Notes under the pieces: generated by a model
Database searches by the model: none
What the model saw: only the letters and a program-made list of their open reading frames with translations
Told to the model about the DNA's origin: nothing
Translations under genes and position numbers: made by a program
NCBI GenBank assembly: GCA_947476285.1
Contig: CANJPU010000010.1
Span: 28,624-92,623 of the forward strand
Direction: 5' to 3'
Length of the DNA stretch: 64,000 bases
From: Comamonadaceae bacterium
GTDB lineage: Bacteria; Pseudomonadota; Gammaproteobacteria; Burkholderiales; Burkholderiaceae_C
In this document: one piece after another, positions 53,694 through 63,910 of the stretch
How positions within the stretch are numbered: the first letter of the stretch is position 1
How the letters are laid out: each line of letters begins with the position of its first letter

Positions 53694-54823
53694 GCAGAAG
53701 CTGGATCAAATGGCTGGCCCTTGGCCTGCTGGTGGCCGCCGTCGCGGTGGGTGTCATGCGCGCACTGTCGGCGCGCCAGGCGCAGCAAGCGGCGCTGGCG
53801 CAGTCGCAGACCCGTGTGGAGGCCGCAGTGGAGCTGGCCGCTAGCGACATGGTCAAGGCGCAAAACCGCGAGTTGGCGCAAACGCTGTCCATCTCTGGTT
53901 CGCTCAAGGCCGTCAACACCGCTCTTGTCAAGGCCAGGGCGGTGGGTGAATTGCAAGGCCTTGTGCTGCGCGAGGGCGACACAGTCAAGGCAGGCCAGAT
54001 CGTCGCGCGGGTAGACGACACCGAATACCGCGCCCGTGTGCGCCAGGCTCAAGAACAAGCCGATTCGGCTAAGGCACAGATCGACATCGCGCAGCGACAG
54101 TACGACAACAACAAGGCGCTGGTGGACCAGGGCTTCATCTCCAAGACCGCGCTGGATACCTCGCTGAACAACCTGAGCGCGGCGCAGTCCAACCACAAGG
54201 CCGCGCTGGCCGCAGTGGAGGTGGCGCGCAAGGGCCTGGATGACACCATCTTGCGCGCGCCCATTGGCGGCATCGTGTCGCAGCGCCTGGCCCAGCCTGG
54301 CGAACGCGTGGGTCTGGATGCCCGCGTGATCGAGATCGTGGACCTTTCCCGCCTGGAGTTGGAGGCTATGCTGAGCGCGGCCGACTCGGTGCAATTGCGC
54401 GTTGGCCAGGCTGCGCAATTGCAGATCGAGGGCACCGAGCGGCCAGTGCAGGCGCGGGTCGCACGCATCAATCCCAGCACCCAGGCGGGCACCCGCGGCG
54501 TACTGATCTATCTGTCCATCGCCGACGCGACCGGGCTTCGCCAGGGCTTGTTCGCCCAGGGCAGCATCGCCACCGGCCAAAACTCTGGCTTGGCCGTGCC
54601 GCTGTCTGCCGTGCGCACCGACAAGCCCATGCCCTATGTGCAGACCGTCGAAGGCGGCAAGGTGGTGCACAAGTCGGTGGAGATGGGCGCGCGCGGCCAG
54701 GATGGCAATGCAACGCTGGTGCAGGTCAAGGGCCTGGAATCGGGCGCACAGGTGATCGTGGGCAGCGTGGGCCCCTTGCGCGCCGGCACCATCGTCAAAC
54801 TCACCCGCCCCGCGGGCAACTGA
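53690..54823 (+). CDS. RND efflux periplasmic adaptor (HlyD/AcrA family)
   Basis: Membrane fusion protein of 377 aa. One N-terminal helix ([20 protein letters not shown]) is followed by the barrel-sandwich [24 protein letters not shown], a long coiled coil ([16 protein letters not shown]...) and the second half [21 protein letters not shown]. The ATG at 53690 overlaps tetR by 4 nt. It links the inner pump to TolC. Confidence 0.93.
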   Translation: MSRSWIKWLALGLLVAAVAVGVMRALSARQAQQAALAQSQTRVEAAVELAASDMVKAQNRELAQTLSISGSLKAVNTALVKARAVGELQGLVLREGDTVKAGQIVARVDDTEYRARVRQAQEQADSAKAQIDIAQRQYDNNKALVDQGFISKTALDTSLNNLSAAQSNHKAALAAVEVARKGLDDTILRAPIGGIVSQRLAQPGERVGLDARVIEIVDLSRLELEAMLSAADSVQLRVGQAAQLQIEGTERPVQARVARINPSTQAGTRGVLIYLSIADATGLRQGLFAQGSIATGQNSGLAVPLSAVRTDKPMPYVQTVEGGKVVHKSVEMGARGQDGNATLVQVKGLESGAQVIVGSVGPLRAGTIVKLTRPAGN

Positions 54824-54844
54824 CCCCAGCCAAGGCCTCAACCC

Positions 54845-57800
54845 ATGTGGTTCACTCGCGTCAGTCTGAACAATCCGGTCCTGGCCACCATGGTGATGCT
54901 CGCCATTGTGGTGCTGGGCCTCTTCTCTTTGCAGCGGCTGCAGGTCGATCAGTTTCCCAACATCGACTTCCCGGTGGTGGTGGTGACGGCCGAGTATCCG
55001 GGCGCATCGCCTGAGATCGTCGAGAGCGAAGTCACCAAAAAGATCGAGGAAGGCGTCAACTCCATCGCCGGCATCAACGCGCTGACCTCGCGCAGCAACG
55101 AGAGCCTGTCCATCGTCATCATCGAGTTTCAATTGCACATCGACGGGCGCAAGGCGGCCGAGGACGTGCGCGAGAAAGTAGCCGCCATCCGGCCCACATT
55201 GCGCACCGAGGTCAAAGAACCCCGGGTGCTGCGCTTTGATCCGGCCAGCCGCGCGATCTGGTCGCTGGCGGTGCTTCCCGACGGGGGCAAGACAAAGGGC
55301 GCGCCGGCACTGAGCTCGGTGGAGCTGACCAACTGGGCCGATCAGGTGCTGAAAAAGCGCCTTGAAAACGTGCGCGGCGTCGGCTCGGTCAGTCTGGTGG
55401 GCGGCACCAAGCGCGAGATCAACATCTACCTCAACCCTGCCGCGCTGGAGGCACAGGGCATCACGCCCGACCAGGTGGCGGCGGCGGTGCGCAATGAAAA
55501 CCAGGACTTGCCTCTGGGCGCAATCCGCTCGCTGGCGCAGGAGCGGGTGGTGCAGATCGACGCGCGCATGCAGCGGCCCGAAGACTTCGGCAAGATCATC
55601 GTGGCACGCAGAAACGGCGTGCCGGTGCGGGTCGAGCAACTTGCCCGCATCAGCGACGGCGCGCAGGAGCTCGACAGCCTGGCGCTCTACAACGGCGGGC
55701 GCACCCTGCTCCTGACGGTGCAAAAATCGCAAGACGAAAACACCATACAGGTCATCGACGGCCTGAAAAGGACGCTGGCCGAGATGAGGCCGCAATTGCC
55801 GGCAGGTGTGCGGCTGGAGCCGATCATGGACGGCTCGCGCCCCATCCGCGTGTCGGTGGAGAACGTGCGGCGCACGCTGATCGAAGGCGCGCTGCTGACA
55901 GTGCTGATTGTTTTTCTCTTCCTCAATTCCTGGCGCTCCACAGTCATCACCGGCCTGACTCTGCCGATCTCGCTGGTGGGCACTTTCTTGTTCATGAATG
56001 TCTTTGGCTTCACCGTGAACATGGTGACGCTGATGGCGTTGTCGCTTTGCGTGGGCCTGTTGATCGACGACGCAATCGTGGTGCGAGAGAACATCGTGCG
56101 CCATGTGCAGTTGGGCAAAACGCCCTTTCAGGCCGCAATGGATGGCACGCAGGAGATCGGCCTGGCGGTGCTGGCCACCACCTTCTCCATCGTCGCGGTG
56201 TTCTTGCCGATCGGATTCATGGGCGGCATCATCGGCAAGTTCTTCCATGAGTTCGGCGTGACCATCGTCGCTGCCGTTCTGATCTCGATGTTCGTGAGCT
56301 TCACGCTCGACCCCATGCTGTCTTCCATCTGGCATGACCCGGAGATAGAGAAACACGGCGCAGGGCGGGGCAATTCGTTTTACGACCGGACCATAGGCCG
56401 CGTCACTGGCTGGTTCGACCATGCCACTGACACCATGGGCGATGCCTACCAGGGCATTTTGCGCTGGTCGCTCGCGCACAAGCTGTCCACGGTGCTGCTG
56501 GCCGTGGCGATCTTCGTCACCAGCATCTTCATGGTGCCGCTGCTGGGCACCGAATTCGTGCCCAAGGCCGACTTCTCCGAGACCACGCTCAATTTCTACA
56601 CGCCGGTGGGCTCTTCGCTGGAGGTGACAGAGGCCAAGGCGCGGCAAGTCGAATCCATCGTGCGCGAATTCCCTGAGGTGGCCTACACGCTCACCACCAT
56701 CAACACCGGTACTGCATCGGGCAAAATCTACGCATCGATTTACGTCCGCCTAGTGGACCGCAAGGCGCGCATCTTGAGCGTGGACGACATGTCCGCCGTG
56801 CTGCGCGAGCGGCTGCGCAGGGTGCCGGGCATCACCGTCACCCACGTCGGTCTTCTCGATGCGGTGGGCGGCAACAAGCAGATTGAGTTTTCTCTGCAAG
56901 GCCCCGATCTGAAAGAGCTGGAACGCCTGAGCAAACTGGTGACCGAACGCATCCGCACGATTCCCGGCCTGGTGGATCTGGACTCCAGCGTCAAGGCGGA
57001 CAAGCCGGTGATTGATGTGGAGATCCGGCGCGATGCCGCCTCAGACCTGGGGCTGTCGGTGGGGCAGATCGGAGCATCGCTGCGCACCCTGGTGGCCGGA
57101 CAGACGGTAGGCAACTGGCGCGCGCCAGACGACCAGACCTACGATGTCAACGTGCGCCTCGCACCCGATGCGCGCAACTCGCCGCAAGACCTGGAACGCC
57201 TGCCCTTTGCCACTGGCCTCAATGCCGATGGAAGCATGCGCATCGTGCGCCTCAACCAGGTGGCCAATGTAAAGGAAGGCACCGGCCCCAACCAGATCAA
57301 CCGGCGCGACCTGATGCGCGAAGTCGCCATCAATGCCAACGTGTACCAGCGCTCGGCCGGCGAGGTTTCGGCCGACATTCGCACCCGGATGGATGCAGTG
57401 GTGTTTCCGCCCGGCTATCGCTACCAGTTCAGCGGCTCCACCCGCAACATGGCCGAGTCATTCGGCTATGCGGTGTCCGCGTTGGCCATGGGCGTGATTT
57501 TCATTTACATGATTCTGGCCAGCCAGTTCCGCAGTTTTCTACAGCCGCTGGCCCTGATGACTGCGCTGCCGCTCACACTGATCGGCGTGGTGCTGGCATT
57601 GCTGATGTTCCGCTCGACGCTGTCTATCTTCTCCATCATCGGTATCGTGATGCTGATGGGGCTGGTGACCAAGAACGCGATCTTGCTAGTGGACTTCGCC
57701 ATCCGCATGCGTGAGCAGGGACAAAGCCGCACTGACGCACTCTTGCATGCCGCACGGGTGCGGCTGCGGCCGATTCTGATGACCACGCTGGCCATGATCT

Positions 57801-58036
57801 TCGGCATGGTGCCACTTGCATTCGCGCTGACCGAAGGCTCGGAGCAGCGCGCGCCCATGGGGCAGGCCGTGATCGGCGGGGTCATCACTTCCTCGCTTCT
57901 CACGCTGGTGGTGGTGCCGGTTGTCTACTGTTATCTGGACGATCTGGCCACCTGGCTGGGCCGGCGTTGGCGGCCCGCAACCGGTGGCGCCGGCGGCCAG
58001 TCCGTCGTCGCCTCTAAAATCGATGGTTTGCCTTGA
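54845..58036 (+). CDS. RND multidrug efflux pump, AcrB/HAE1 type
   Basis: Proton-driven inner-membrane pump of 1063 aa with two RND repeats. Proton-relay residues Asp408 and Asp409 lie in [17 protein letters not shown]. The N-terminus begins [20 protein letters not shown], with helix 4 and the second-half [27 protein letters not shown]. Similarity is to MdtBC or CusA-like HAE1 pumps; the drug range is unknown. Gap of 21 bp from the adaptor. Confidence 0.94.
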   Translation: MWFTRVSLNNPVLATMVMLAIVVLGLFSLQRLQVDQFPNIDFPVVVVTAEYPGASPEIVESEVTKKIEEGVNSIAGINALTSRSNESLSIVIIEFQLHIDGRKAAEDVREKVAAIRPTLRTEVKEPRVLRFDPASRAIWSLAVLPDGGKTKGAPALSSVELTNWADQVLKKRLENVRGVGSVSLVGGTKREINIYLNPAALEAQGITPDQVAAAVRNENQDLPLGAIRSLAQERVVQIDARMQRPEDFGKIIVARRNGVPVRVEQLARISDGAQELDSLALYNGGRTLLLTVQKSQDENTIQVIDGLKRTLAEMRPQLPAGVRLEPIMDGSRPIRVSVENVRRTLIEGALLTVLIVFLFLNSWRSTVITGLTLPISLVGTFLFMNVFGFTVNMVTLMALSLCVGLLIDDAIVVRENIVRHVQLGKTPFQAAMDGTQEIGLAVLATTFSIVAVFLPIGFMGGIIGKFFHEFGVTIVAAVLISMFVSFTLDPMLSSIWHDPEIEKHGAGRGNSFYDRTIGRVTGWFDHATDTMGDAYQGILRWSLAHKLSTVLLAVAIFVTSIFMVPLLGTEFVPKADFSETTLNFYTPVGSSLEVTEAKARQVESIVREFPEVAYTLTTINTGTASGKIYASIYVRLVDRKARILSVDDMSAVLRERLRRVPGITVTHVGLLDAVGGNKQIEFSLQGPDLKELERLSKLVTERIRTIPGLVDLDSSVKADKPVIDVEIRRDAASDLGLSVGQIGASLRTLVAGQTVGNWRAPDDQTYDVNVRLAPDARNSPQDLERLPFATGLNADGSMRIVRLNQVANVKEGTGPNQINRRDLMREVAINANVYQRSAGEVSADIRTRMDAVVFPPGYRYQFSGSTRNMAESFGYAVSALAMGVIFIYMILASQFRSFLQPLALMTALPLTLIGVVLALLMFRSTLSIFSIIGIVMLMGLVTKNAILLVDFAIRMREQGQSRTDALLHAARVRLRPILMTTLAMIFGMVPLAFALTEGSEQRAPMGQAVIGGVITSSLLTLVVVPVVYCYLDDLATWLGRRWRPATGGAGGQSVVASKIDGLP

Positions 58037-58058
58037 TATCTATGCCGGAGAACGCACC

Positions 58059-58748
58059 ATGACTGTCGCAGTCGATTTCGAACGAGCCCGCTTCAACATG
58101 ATCGAGCAGCAGATCCGCCCCTGGGATGTGCTGGACCTGGAAGTATTGGAACTGCTGTCGCTGGTGCGGCGCGAGGATTTCGTGCCCCTGGCCCACAAGG
58201 CGCTGGCCTTTGCCGATATGCAGATCCCGCTGCTGGGCGCGAGTGAAAACGTGCTGCAGCACGGCCATTGCATGCTCGAACCCAGGGTGGAGGCGCGAAT
58301 GCTCCAGGATCTGCGCGTGCAGCCACATGAGAGCGTCCTGGAAGTGGGCGCGGGCTCCGGCTACATGGCAGCACTGCTGGCCAAGCGGGCCAAGCGCGTG
58401 GTCAGCCTTGAGCTTCACCCCGAACTCATTCGCTTGGCCCGCGTCAACTTGCAGCATGCGGGCATCGGTAATGCGGAAGTTCGCCAAGCCGATGGCGCGC
58501 AGGGCTTGCCGTCGGAGGCGCCTTTCGACGTCATCGTGCTCAGCGGCTCGGTGGCTGAAGTGCCGCCGGCGCTGCTTGCGCAACTCAAGGTCGGTGGACG
58601 CTTGTCGGCCATTGTTGGCTTTGAGCCGGTGATGCGCGCCACCTTCATTACCCGCACCGGCGAAGCCAGCTACACCACGACCCAGCCCTGGGACACCTTG
58701 GCACCGCGCTTGTTGAACTTCCCCGAGCCCTCGCGGTTCAACTTCTGA
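58059..58748 (+). CDS. protein-L-isoaspartate O-methyltransferase-like
   Basis: SAM-dependent methyltransferase of 229 aa. Motif I is VLEVGAGSGYMAALLA; RFNMIEQQIRPWDVLD at the N-terminus and HGHCMLEPRVEARML are typical of this Pcm-like group. GGAG precedes the ATG at 58059. In Burkholderiales such a gene often precedes a rhodanese and TolC; whether it repairs isoaspartate is not proven. It is 22 bp downstream of the RND pump. Confidence 0.88.
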   Translation: MTVAVDFERARFNMIEQQIRPWDVLDLEVLELLSLVRREDFVPLAHKALAFADMQIPLLGASENVLQHGHCMLEPRVEARMLQDLRVQPHESVLEVGAGSGYMAALLAKRAKRVVSLELHPELIRLARVNLQHAGIGNAEVRQADGAQGLPSEAPFDVIVLSGSVAEVPPALLAQLKVGGRLSAIVGFEPVMRATFITRTGEASYTTTQPWDTLAPRLLNFPEPSRFNF

Positions 58749-58758
58749 GTTGGCGAAC

Positions 58759-59106
58759 ATGATCGATCAAGTTGGCCCCGCCGATCTGGATGCCTGGATT
58801 CAATCGCAGGCAGGCGCTGGCGCGAAAGCGCTGGTGCTGGATGTGCGTGAGCCCTGGGAGTTGGAGCGCGCGAGCATTGGGCCCCATGCAAGCTATGAGC
58901 TGATGGCCATTCCCATGAATGAGGTGCCAGCCCGATTGGCAGAGCTGAACCCCGACCGACCCCTGGCCTGCCTGTGCCACCACGGCGCGCGCAGCATGCG
59001 CGTGGCAAGTTTTCTCGCGGGCCATGGCTTTGGGCAACTGGCCAACATCGCGGGCGGCATCGATGCCTGGTCGCAGCAACTGGACGCGAGCGTGCCACGT
59101 TATTGA
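58759..59106 (+). CDS. rhodanese-like sulfurtransferase
   Basis: Single-domain rhodanese of 115 aa. The active-site cysteine is in LACLCHHGARSMRVASFL; VLDVREPWELERASI precedes it and IAGGIDAWS closes the fold. The ATG at 58759 is chosen; a TTG at 58750 in frame is possible. It lies 10 bp after the methyltransferase and 34 bp before tolC. Confidence 0.92.
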   Translation: MIDQVGPADLDAWIQSQAGAGAKALVLDVREPWELERASIGPHASYELMAIPMNEVPARLAELNPDRPLACLCHHGARSMRVASFLAGHGFGQLANIAGGIDAWSQQLDASVPRY

Positions 59107-59140
59107 GCCCAGCTTGAACGACACAGTTATACAAGGACGG

Positions 59141-60466
59141 ATGATGAAATTGTTGCGGCTTCTTCCCCTTTCTGCGGCTCTGGCCGCGGTCTTCGCCACG
59201 ACTGCCCAGGCGCAAAACCTGCTGGAGCTGTACGAATCCGCGCGCGCCTACGACGCCACCTGGCAATCGGCCAAGGCCCAATACGACGCCAATCTCTTCC
59301 GCGCCGAACAAGCCAAGGCGGGCATACTGCCCACCGCCAACCTGGGTGCCGGCCTCTCGCGAGCCCGCTTCGAGAACAGCGTGCCCAGCGTGAACCGGGG
59401 CATCACCTCTGAAACCGCGACGCTCAGCGCCTCACAGCCGCTGTACCGCCCAGCCAACTTTGCGGCCTGGGAACAGGGCAAGCGGCAGGTGGATCTGGCT
59501 CAGGCGCAACTCACCGCCGCCAGCCAGGACCTGATCATCCGAGTCAGCCAGGCCTACTTCGATGTGTTGGCGGCGCAAGATACCCTGGCTTTTGTGCAGG
59601 CACAGAAGACCGCCGTGTCCGAACAGCTTGCGTCGGCCAAGCGCAACTTCGAAGTCGGCACCTCCACCATCACCGACACGCGCGAGGCACAAGCCCGGTT
59701 TGACTTGGTGGTGGCGCAGGAGATCGCTGCGGAGAACGATTTGCGCGTCAAGCGCTTGGCGCTCGATTCGCTGGTGGGCAAGAACGATGTCAACCCCCGC
59801 CCTTTGTCGATACCGATGAACCTGCCCGCGCCGCAACCGGCCGAGGTCAACACCTGGGTGCAACGCGCTGAGGAAAGCAGCCCTTCTATCCAGTTGGCCC
59901 GCACGACCCTTGAGATCGCACAACTCGAAACCGAGAAAGCCAAAGCCGGTAACAAACCAACCCTGGATCTGAACGCCAGCTACAACATCACCCGCAGCCC
60001 CACTGGCAGCACCACGGTGGGCTCTGCGACGCGCAACTCCACCGCCAGCATGGGCCTGGCATTCAACCTGCCGCTGTTCGCCGGCTTCGCCACGCAAAAC
60101 CGCATTCGAGAAACCCTGTCGCTGGAAGAAAAAGCCCAGGCAGACCTGGAGGCAGCACGCCGCGCAGTGGCCCAGTCCACCCGCGCCGCATTCTTTGGCG
60201 TGGTGTCAGGCCAGGGCCAAGTCAAGGCCCTGGAGGCCGCGGAGTCATCGAGCCAGAGCGCGCTGGACGCCAACCGCCTTGGCTATCAGGTGGGCGTACG
60301 CATCAACATCGACGTGCTCAACTCGCAGAGCCAGTTGTTCCAGACCAAGCGCGACCTGGCTCAAGCTCGCTACAACGTGCTCTTGGGCCAGCTCAAGCTG
60401 CGCCAGGCCAACGGCACCTTGGCACCGGATGATCTGACGCAATTGAATTCACTGTTGCAAAAGTAA
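59141..60466 (+). CDS. tolC: TolC-family outer membrane channel protein
   Basis: Outer membrane efflux protein of 441 aa. The signal peptide ends near TAQA-QNLLELYESARAYD. Two repeats of long helices and strands are visible (AWEQGKRQVDLAQAQLTAASQDLIIRVSQAYFDVLAAQDTLAF and YQVGVRINIDVLNSQSQLFQTKRDLAQARYN). AAGGACGG precedes the ATGs at 59141 and 59144. It probably works with the RND pump upstream. Confidence 0.93.
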   Translation: MMKLLRLLPLSAALAAVFATTAQAQNLLELYESARAYDATWQSAKAQYDANLFRAEQAKAGILPTANLGAGLSRARFENSVPSVNRGITSETATLSASQPLYRPANFAAWEQGKRQVDLAQAQLTAASQDLIIRVSQAYFDVLAAQDTLAFVQAQKTAVSEQLASAKRNFEVGTSTITDTREAQARFDLVVAQEIAAENDLRVKRLALDSLVGKNDVNPRPLSIPMNLPAPQPAEVNTWVQRAEESSPSIQLARTTLEIAQLETEKAKAGNKPTLDLNASYNITRSPTGSTTVGSATRNSTASMGLAFNLPLFAGFATQNRIRETLSLEEKAQADLEAARRAVAQSTRAAFFGVVSGQGQVKALEAAESSSQSALDANRLGYQVGVRINIDVLNSQSQLFQTKRDLAQARYNVLLGQLKLRQANGTLAPDDLTQLNSLLQK

Positions 60467-60473
60467 GCTGAAT

Positions 60474-60499
60474 GGCGGGCAGCTACTGCGCTGCCCGCC
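60474..60499. terminator. bidirectional terminator-like hairpin after tolC
   Basis: Perfect 10-bp inverted repeat GGCGGGCAGC-tactgc-GCTGCCCGCC directly between the convergent tolC and permease genes. It overlaps the permease stop codon. There is no T-run on either strand, so it may act with Rho or only as an RNA 3'-end protector. Confidence 0.55.
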
Positions 60500-63005
60500 T
60501 GAGCGTCTCCACCACCGGCCTGCGCAGCACATCGCGCAAGCCCCACCAGCCGGCCGCCAAGGCCAGCAACGCACCGGCAAGCGCGCCCATCAGCACCACC
60601 CATGGCGACGCGGTCCATTCGAAATCGAATACATAGCGGGCCATGCCCCAGCCCACCAGGCTGGCCACAATACTGGCCAGAAAGCCGGCGAGCAAACCAA
60701 CCCCCGCAAGCTCGGCGCGCTGCACCTGGCGCAGCAGCGCGCTGCTGGCGCCCACGGCGCGCATGATGGCGAACTCACGGGCACGCTCTTCGCGCGTGGC
60801 CGTCACGGCCGCGAACAACACCACCACACCTGCGGCAAGCGTGAAGCCAAACAGAAACTCCACCGCGCGAATGACCTTGTCCAGCACACTTTGCACCTGG
60901 TTGATGGTGCTGGTCATGTCAACATTGGTGATGTTGGGAAAGGCCCGCACGAGCTGATTGTCAAAGCCTTTGGCCTGTGGCGCACGGTAGGCGCTCATGT
61001 AGGTGACGGGCACGTCGGCCAGTTTGCTCACTGGATAAACCACAAAGAAATTGGCCCGCATGGAGCTCCAGTCGACCTTGCGCAGTGAAGTGATCTTCGC
61101 ATCCACCACCATGCCGCCGATGTCAAAGCGAAGCTGGTCGCCCAGCTTGAGCCCCAGCGTCTTGGCAATGCCTTCTTCCACGCTGATCGCGTCGCGCTCC
61201 TGCGCCTTCCACTGCCCCGCCACGATCTGGTTATGCGGTGGCTGCACGGGTGTGGTGGAGAGATTGAACTCGCGGTCAACCAGCCGCTTGGCACGGTCTT
61301 CGGTGTAGTCGTCCGGCGTCACCGGTTTGGCGTTCACCGCGATCAGGCGGCCGCGAATCATCGGGTACCAATCGTAACTGCGCACGCCGGCATCGCGCAG
61401 CGCTTTCTGGAAAGCGTCGCTCTGTTCAGGCATGACGTTGATGACGAAGCGGTTGGGTGCATCGGGCGGAGTAGCCTTGCGCCAACTGGCGATCAGGTCG
61501 GTGCGCAACAACACCAGCAACACCAGCGCCAGCAGGCCCACAGCCAGCGCGCTGACCTGCACCACCGCATAGGCTGGCCGCGCTGAGATCTGGCGCGTGG
61601 CCAGCACCATCCAGCGCGGCGCGGTGGCCTCGTTCACCGACATGCGCAGCAGCTTCACCGCCAGCCAGCTCAGGCCAGCGAACAACAGCACCGCGACACC
61701 GAAGCCTCCCACCGCGATGCCGCCCAGCACAAAATCGCTGCTGGCGGCCAGCAAGAGCGCGGCAAAGCCCGCCACACCAACTGCGAGCACCGCAGCCGAC
61801 GCGGGCTTGAGCCCGCCCACATCGCGGCGAATCACACGCAGGGCAGGCACCTGGGCCAACTGCAAGACCGGCGGCAGGCCAAAGGCGAAAAGAAGCGTCA
61901 TGCCCATGCCCATGCCAAAAGCCAGCGGCCACAGGCTTGCCGCGGGCAAGCTGTTCTCGACCAACCCGGCCAAGAGCAGCACGAACACGAAGTGCACACC
62001 AAAGCCCAGCGCCACACCCAGAGCGCTGGCTGCAAGACCGATCAGCGCAAACTCGAAGGTGTAGCTCCAGGCGATGGTGCGCTGGCTCTGGCCGAGCACG
62101 CGCAGCATGGCGCAGTCGTCCAGATGCGCCCCGGCAAAACCGCGCGCCGCCAGTGCCACTGCCACCGCGCTGAGCAAAGCAGACAGCAGGGCCACCAGAT
62201 TGAGAAACTTTTCCGCACGATCAAGTGTCTGGCGCATCTCAGGCCGGCCGCCTTCAAGTGACTCCACCCGAACGCCGCGCACTGAGGGCTTCTTGACTTC
62301 TTCCAGGGCCCATTGCACAAAGCTGGCAACCGCCGGATCAGAGCCCGCCACGGCGAAGCGATAGCTCAAGCGGCTGGCAGGTTGTATCAATCGCGTGGCA
62401 TCAATGTCGGCCTGATTGAGCATGACCCGGGGCGCAAAGCTCATGAAGCCTGTGCCTCGATCAGGCTCGATGACGATCACCCGCCCGACGCGTAGCCGTG
62501 ATTCGCCCAGCAGTACTTCATCGCCGACCTTCAGGCTCAAGGCATCGAGCAGCGACGCATCGACCCAGGCCTGTCCCGGTGCGGGAATGTCGCGCGTGTT
62601 CGCCGCATCGGCGCCGGGCTCGGACGCGACCTTCAGATTGCCACGCAGCGGGTAGCCCGTTGCAACCGTCTTGAGCGCCACCAGGCGGCTGGCACCGCCC
62701 TGCGCATCATCGGCTCTGGCCATCGTAGGAAAACCCATTGTGGTGACCGACTGCAAGCCCAGCGCACGCGCCTTGTCCAGAAAGGCCTGTGGCGTGGGGT
62801 TGTCGCTGGCGATGACCGCATCGCCTCCCAGCAACTGCCGCGCATCGCGCGCCAGACCACCCTTGAGCCGATCCGCAAAAAATCCCACCGCTGTGAGCGC
62901 GGCCACAGCCAGGGTCACTGCGACGATCAGCAGGCGTAGCTCGCCCGCACGCAAATCGCGCCAGAGCGTGCGCCAACCCAGGTGCCAGGGGGTGCTTGTG
63001 GTCAT
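60483..63005 (-). CDS. FtsX-type ABC transporter permease (YbbP-like)
   Basis: Large permease of 840 aa with two FtsX domains and about ten helices. The N-terminus WRTLWRDLRAGELRLLIVAVTLAV and the C-terminal TREERAREFAIMRAVGASSALL are typical of the YbbP group that acts with the ATPase YbbA. No ATPase is adjacent: the gene upstream is a truncated glycosyltransferase, whose stop overlaps this start by 4 nt. So the partner must lie elsewhere or has been displaced. It may move lipids or lipoproteins. Confidence 0.88.
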   Translation of the reverse strand: MTTSTPWHLGWRTLWRDLRAGELRLLIVAVTLAVAALTAVGFFADRLKGGLARDARQLLGGDAVIASDNPTPQAFLDKARALGLQSVTTMGFPTMARADDAQGGASRLVALKTVATGYPLRGNLKVASEPGADAANTRDIPAPGQAWVDASLLDALSLKVGDEVLLGESRLRVGRVIVIEPDRGTGFMSFAPRVMLNQADIDATRLIQPASRLSYRFAVAGSDPAVASFVQWALEEVKKPSVRGVRVESLEGGRPEMRQTLDRAEKFLNLVALLSALLSAVAVALAARGFAGAHLDDCAMLRVLGQSQRTIAWSYTFEFALIGLAASALGVALGFGVHFVFVLLLAGLVENSLPAASLWPLAFGMGMGMTLLFAFGLPPVLQLAQVPALRVIRRDVGGLKPASAAVLAVGVAGFAALLLAASSDFVLGGIAVGGFGVAVLLFAGLSWLAVKLLRMSVNEATAPRWMVLATRQISARPAYAVVQVSALAVGLLALVLLVLLRTDLIASWRKATPPDAPNRFVINVMPEQSDAFQKALRDAGVRSYDWYPMIRGRLIAVNAKPVTPDDYTEDRAKRLVDREFNLSTTPVQPPHNQIVAGQWKAQERDAISVEEGIAKTLGLKLGDQLRFDIGGMVVDAKITSLRKVDWSSMRANFFVVYPVSKLADVPVTYMSAYRAPQAKGFDNQLVRAFPNITNVDMTSTINQVQSVLDKVIRAVEFLFGFTLAAGVVVLFAAVTATREERAREFAIMRAVGASSALLRQVQRAELAGVGLLAGFLASIVASLVGWGMARYVFDFEWTASPWVVLMGALAGALLALAAGWWGLRDVLRRPVVETLRRAAQ

Positions 63006-63871
63006 GGATTCACCTCAATGTGTTCGGGCGGCAAACCGGCTTGATGCCGCGCGAACATGGATGCGTAAGCAGATTCAATGTGCAAGGCGAACAGTTTGCC
63101 ATTGAACAGAGGCGTGGTCATTCTGTTCTTCTGGAGTTTGCTCTTGATTTCGTGGAGCTTGTCCGGGTGTGTTGCCAACTCAATTGCCCGGGCTTCGTAG
63201 TCTGCCTGCGTATGCGTGATGAGCTCTGGCAACTCAATGGCCCTGAGCAAGCTGCCAGCGACGCGCCCGGCGAACGCCTTTCCCAGACACGTCAACACGG
63301 GCAGGCCTGCCCATAGCGCGTCGCTCGCCGTTGTATGCGCGTTGCAGGCAAGCGTGTCAAGGAACAAATCAGCCAAGCTGTGCCTCGCCAGATGCTCATC
63401 CAGTTTCATCCGCTTTGCGAAGACAAGACGGCTGGTCTCTACGCCTGCGTCGTGCGCGTGGCTGCGCAGGTTCATTGCGGCTGTCGCATTGTCTTCAAGC
63501 AAGCACAGCACGCTGCCATCAACTGCCTTCAGAATTTTCATCCAACCATGGAAGGTGGCTGGATGTATCTTGTAGTTGTTATTGAAGCAGCAAAACACGA
63601 AACCCGATTCTGGCAATCCGAGCTCTCGCTTGGTGAACACCCGCTCGGAGATCTTTCGCTTTGAATCATTGACTTGGTAACTGCGAGGAAGATAGACCAC
63701 CTTCTCGGTGAAGTCTGATCGCCTGTCTGGCGGTATCACCATCTTGTCTGCAATGATGTAGTCAATATAGGGCGCGCCCAAGGTGCCCGGATACCCGAGG
63801 TAGCTCACTTGTATGGGTGCACACCCGTGCGCAAAGATATTCGCCCTGGCACCCGGCAATGTCCCGATCAC
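63002..63871 (-). pseudogene. 5'-truncated SPINDLY/OGT-type glycosyltransferase
   Basis: The 289 residues from GTG 63871 match the C-terminal half of bacterial O-GlcNAc transferase-like proteins: IFAHGCAPIQVSYLGYPGTLG, FTEKVVYLPRSYQVND, GLPESGFVFCCFNN, LADLFLDTLACNAHTTASDALWAGLPVLTCLGKAFAGRVAGSLL. The expected TPR array and N-terminal catalytic lobe are missing. Likeness starts at about residue 9; in frame, a stop lies at 63911-63913. So the gene seems cut at its 5' side by recombination or insertion. Its stop overlaps the permease start by 4 nt, suggesting it was once co-transcribed with it. Confidence 0.75.
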
Positions 63872-63910
63872 TGTTGAACGCTGCCGGGTGACGGCTCCTC
63901 TGACGTGATA

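Noticed and set aside
53609..56647. 1012-codon open frame on the minus strand
   Set aside because: It is the mirror of the tetR, adaptor and RND pump genes; its residues are His/Arg/Gln/Asp-rich with no recognisable domain, a usual result of high-GC codon use.
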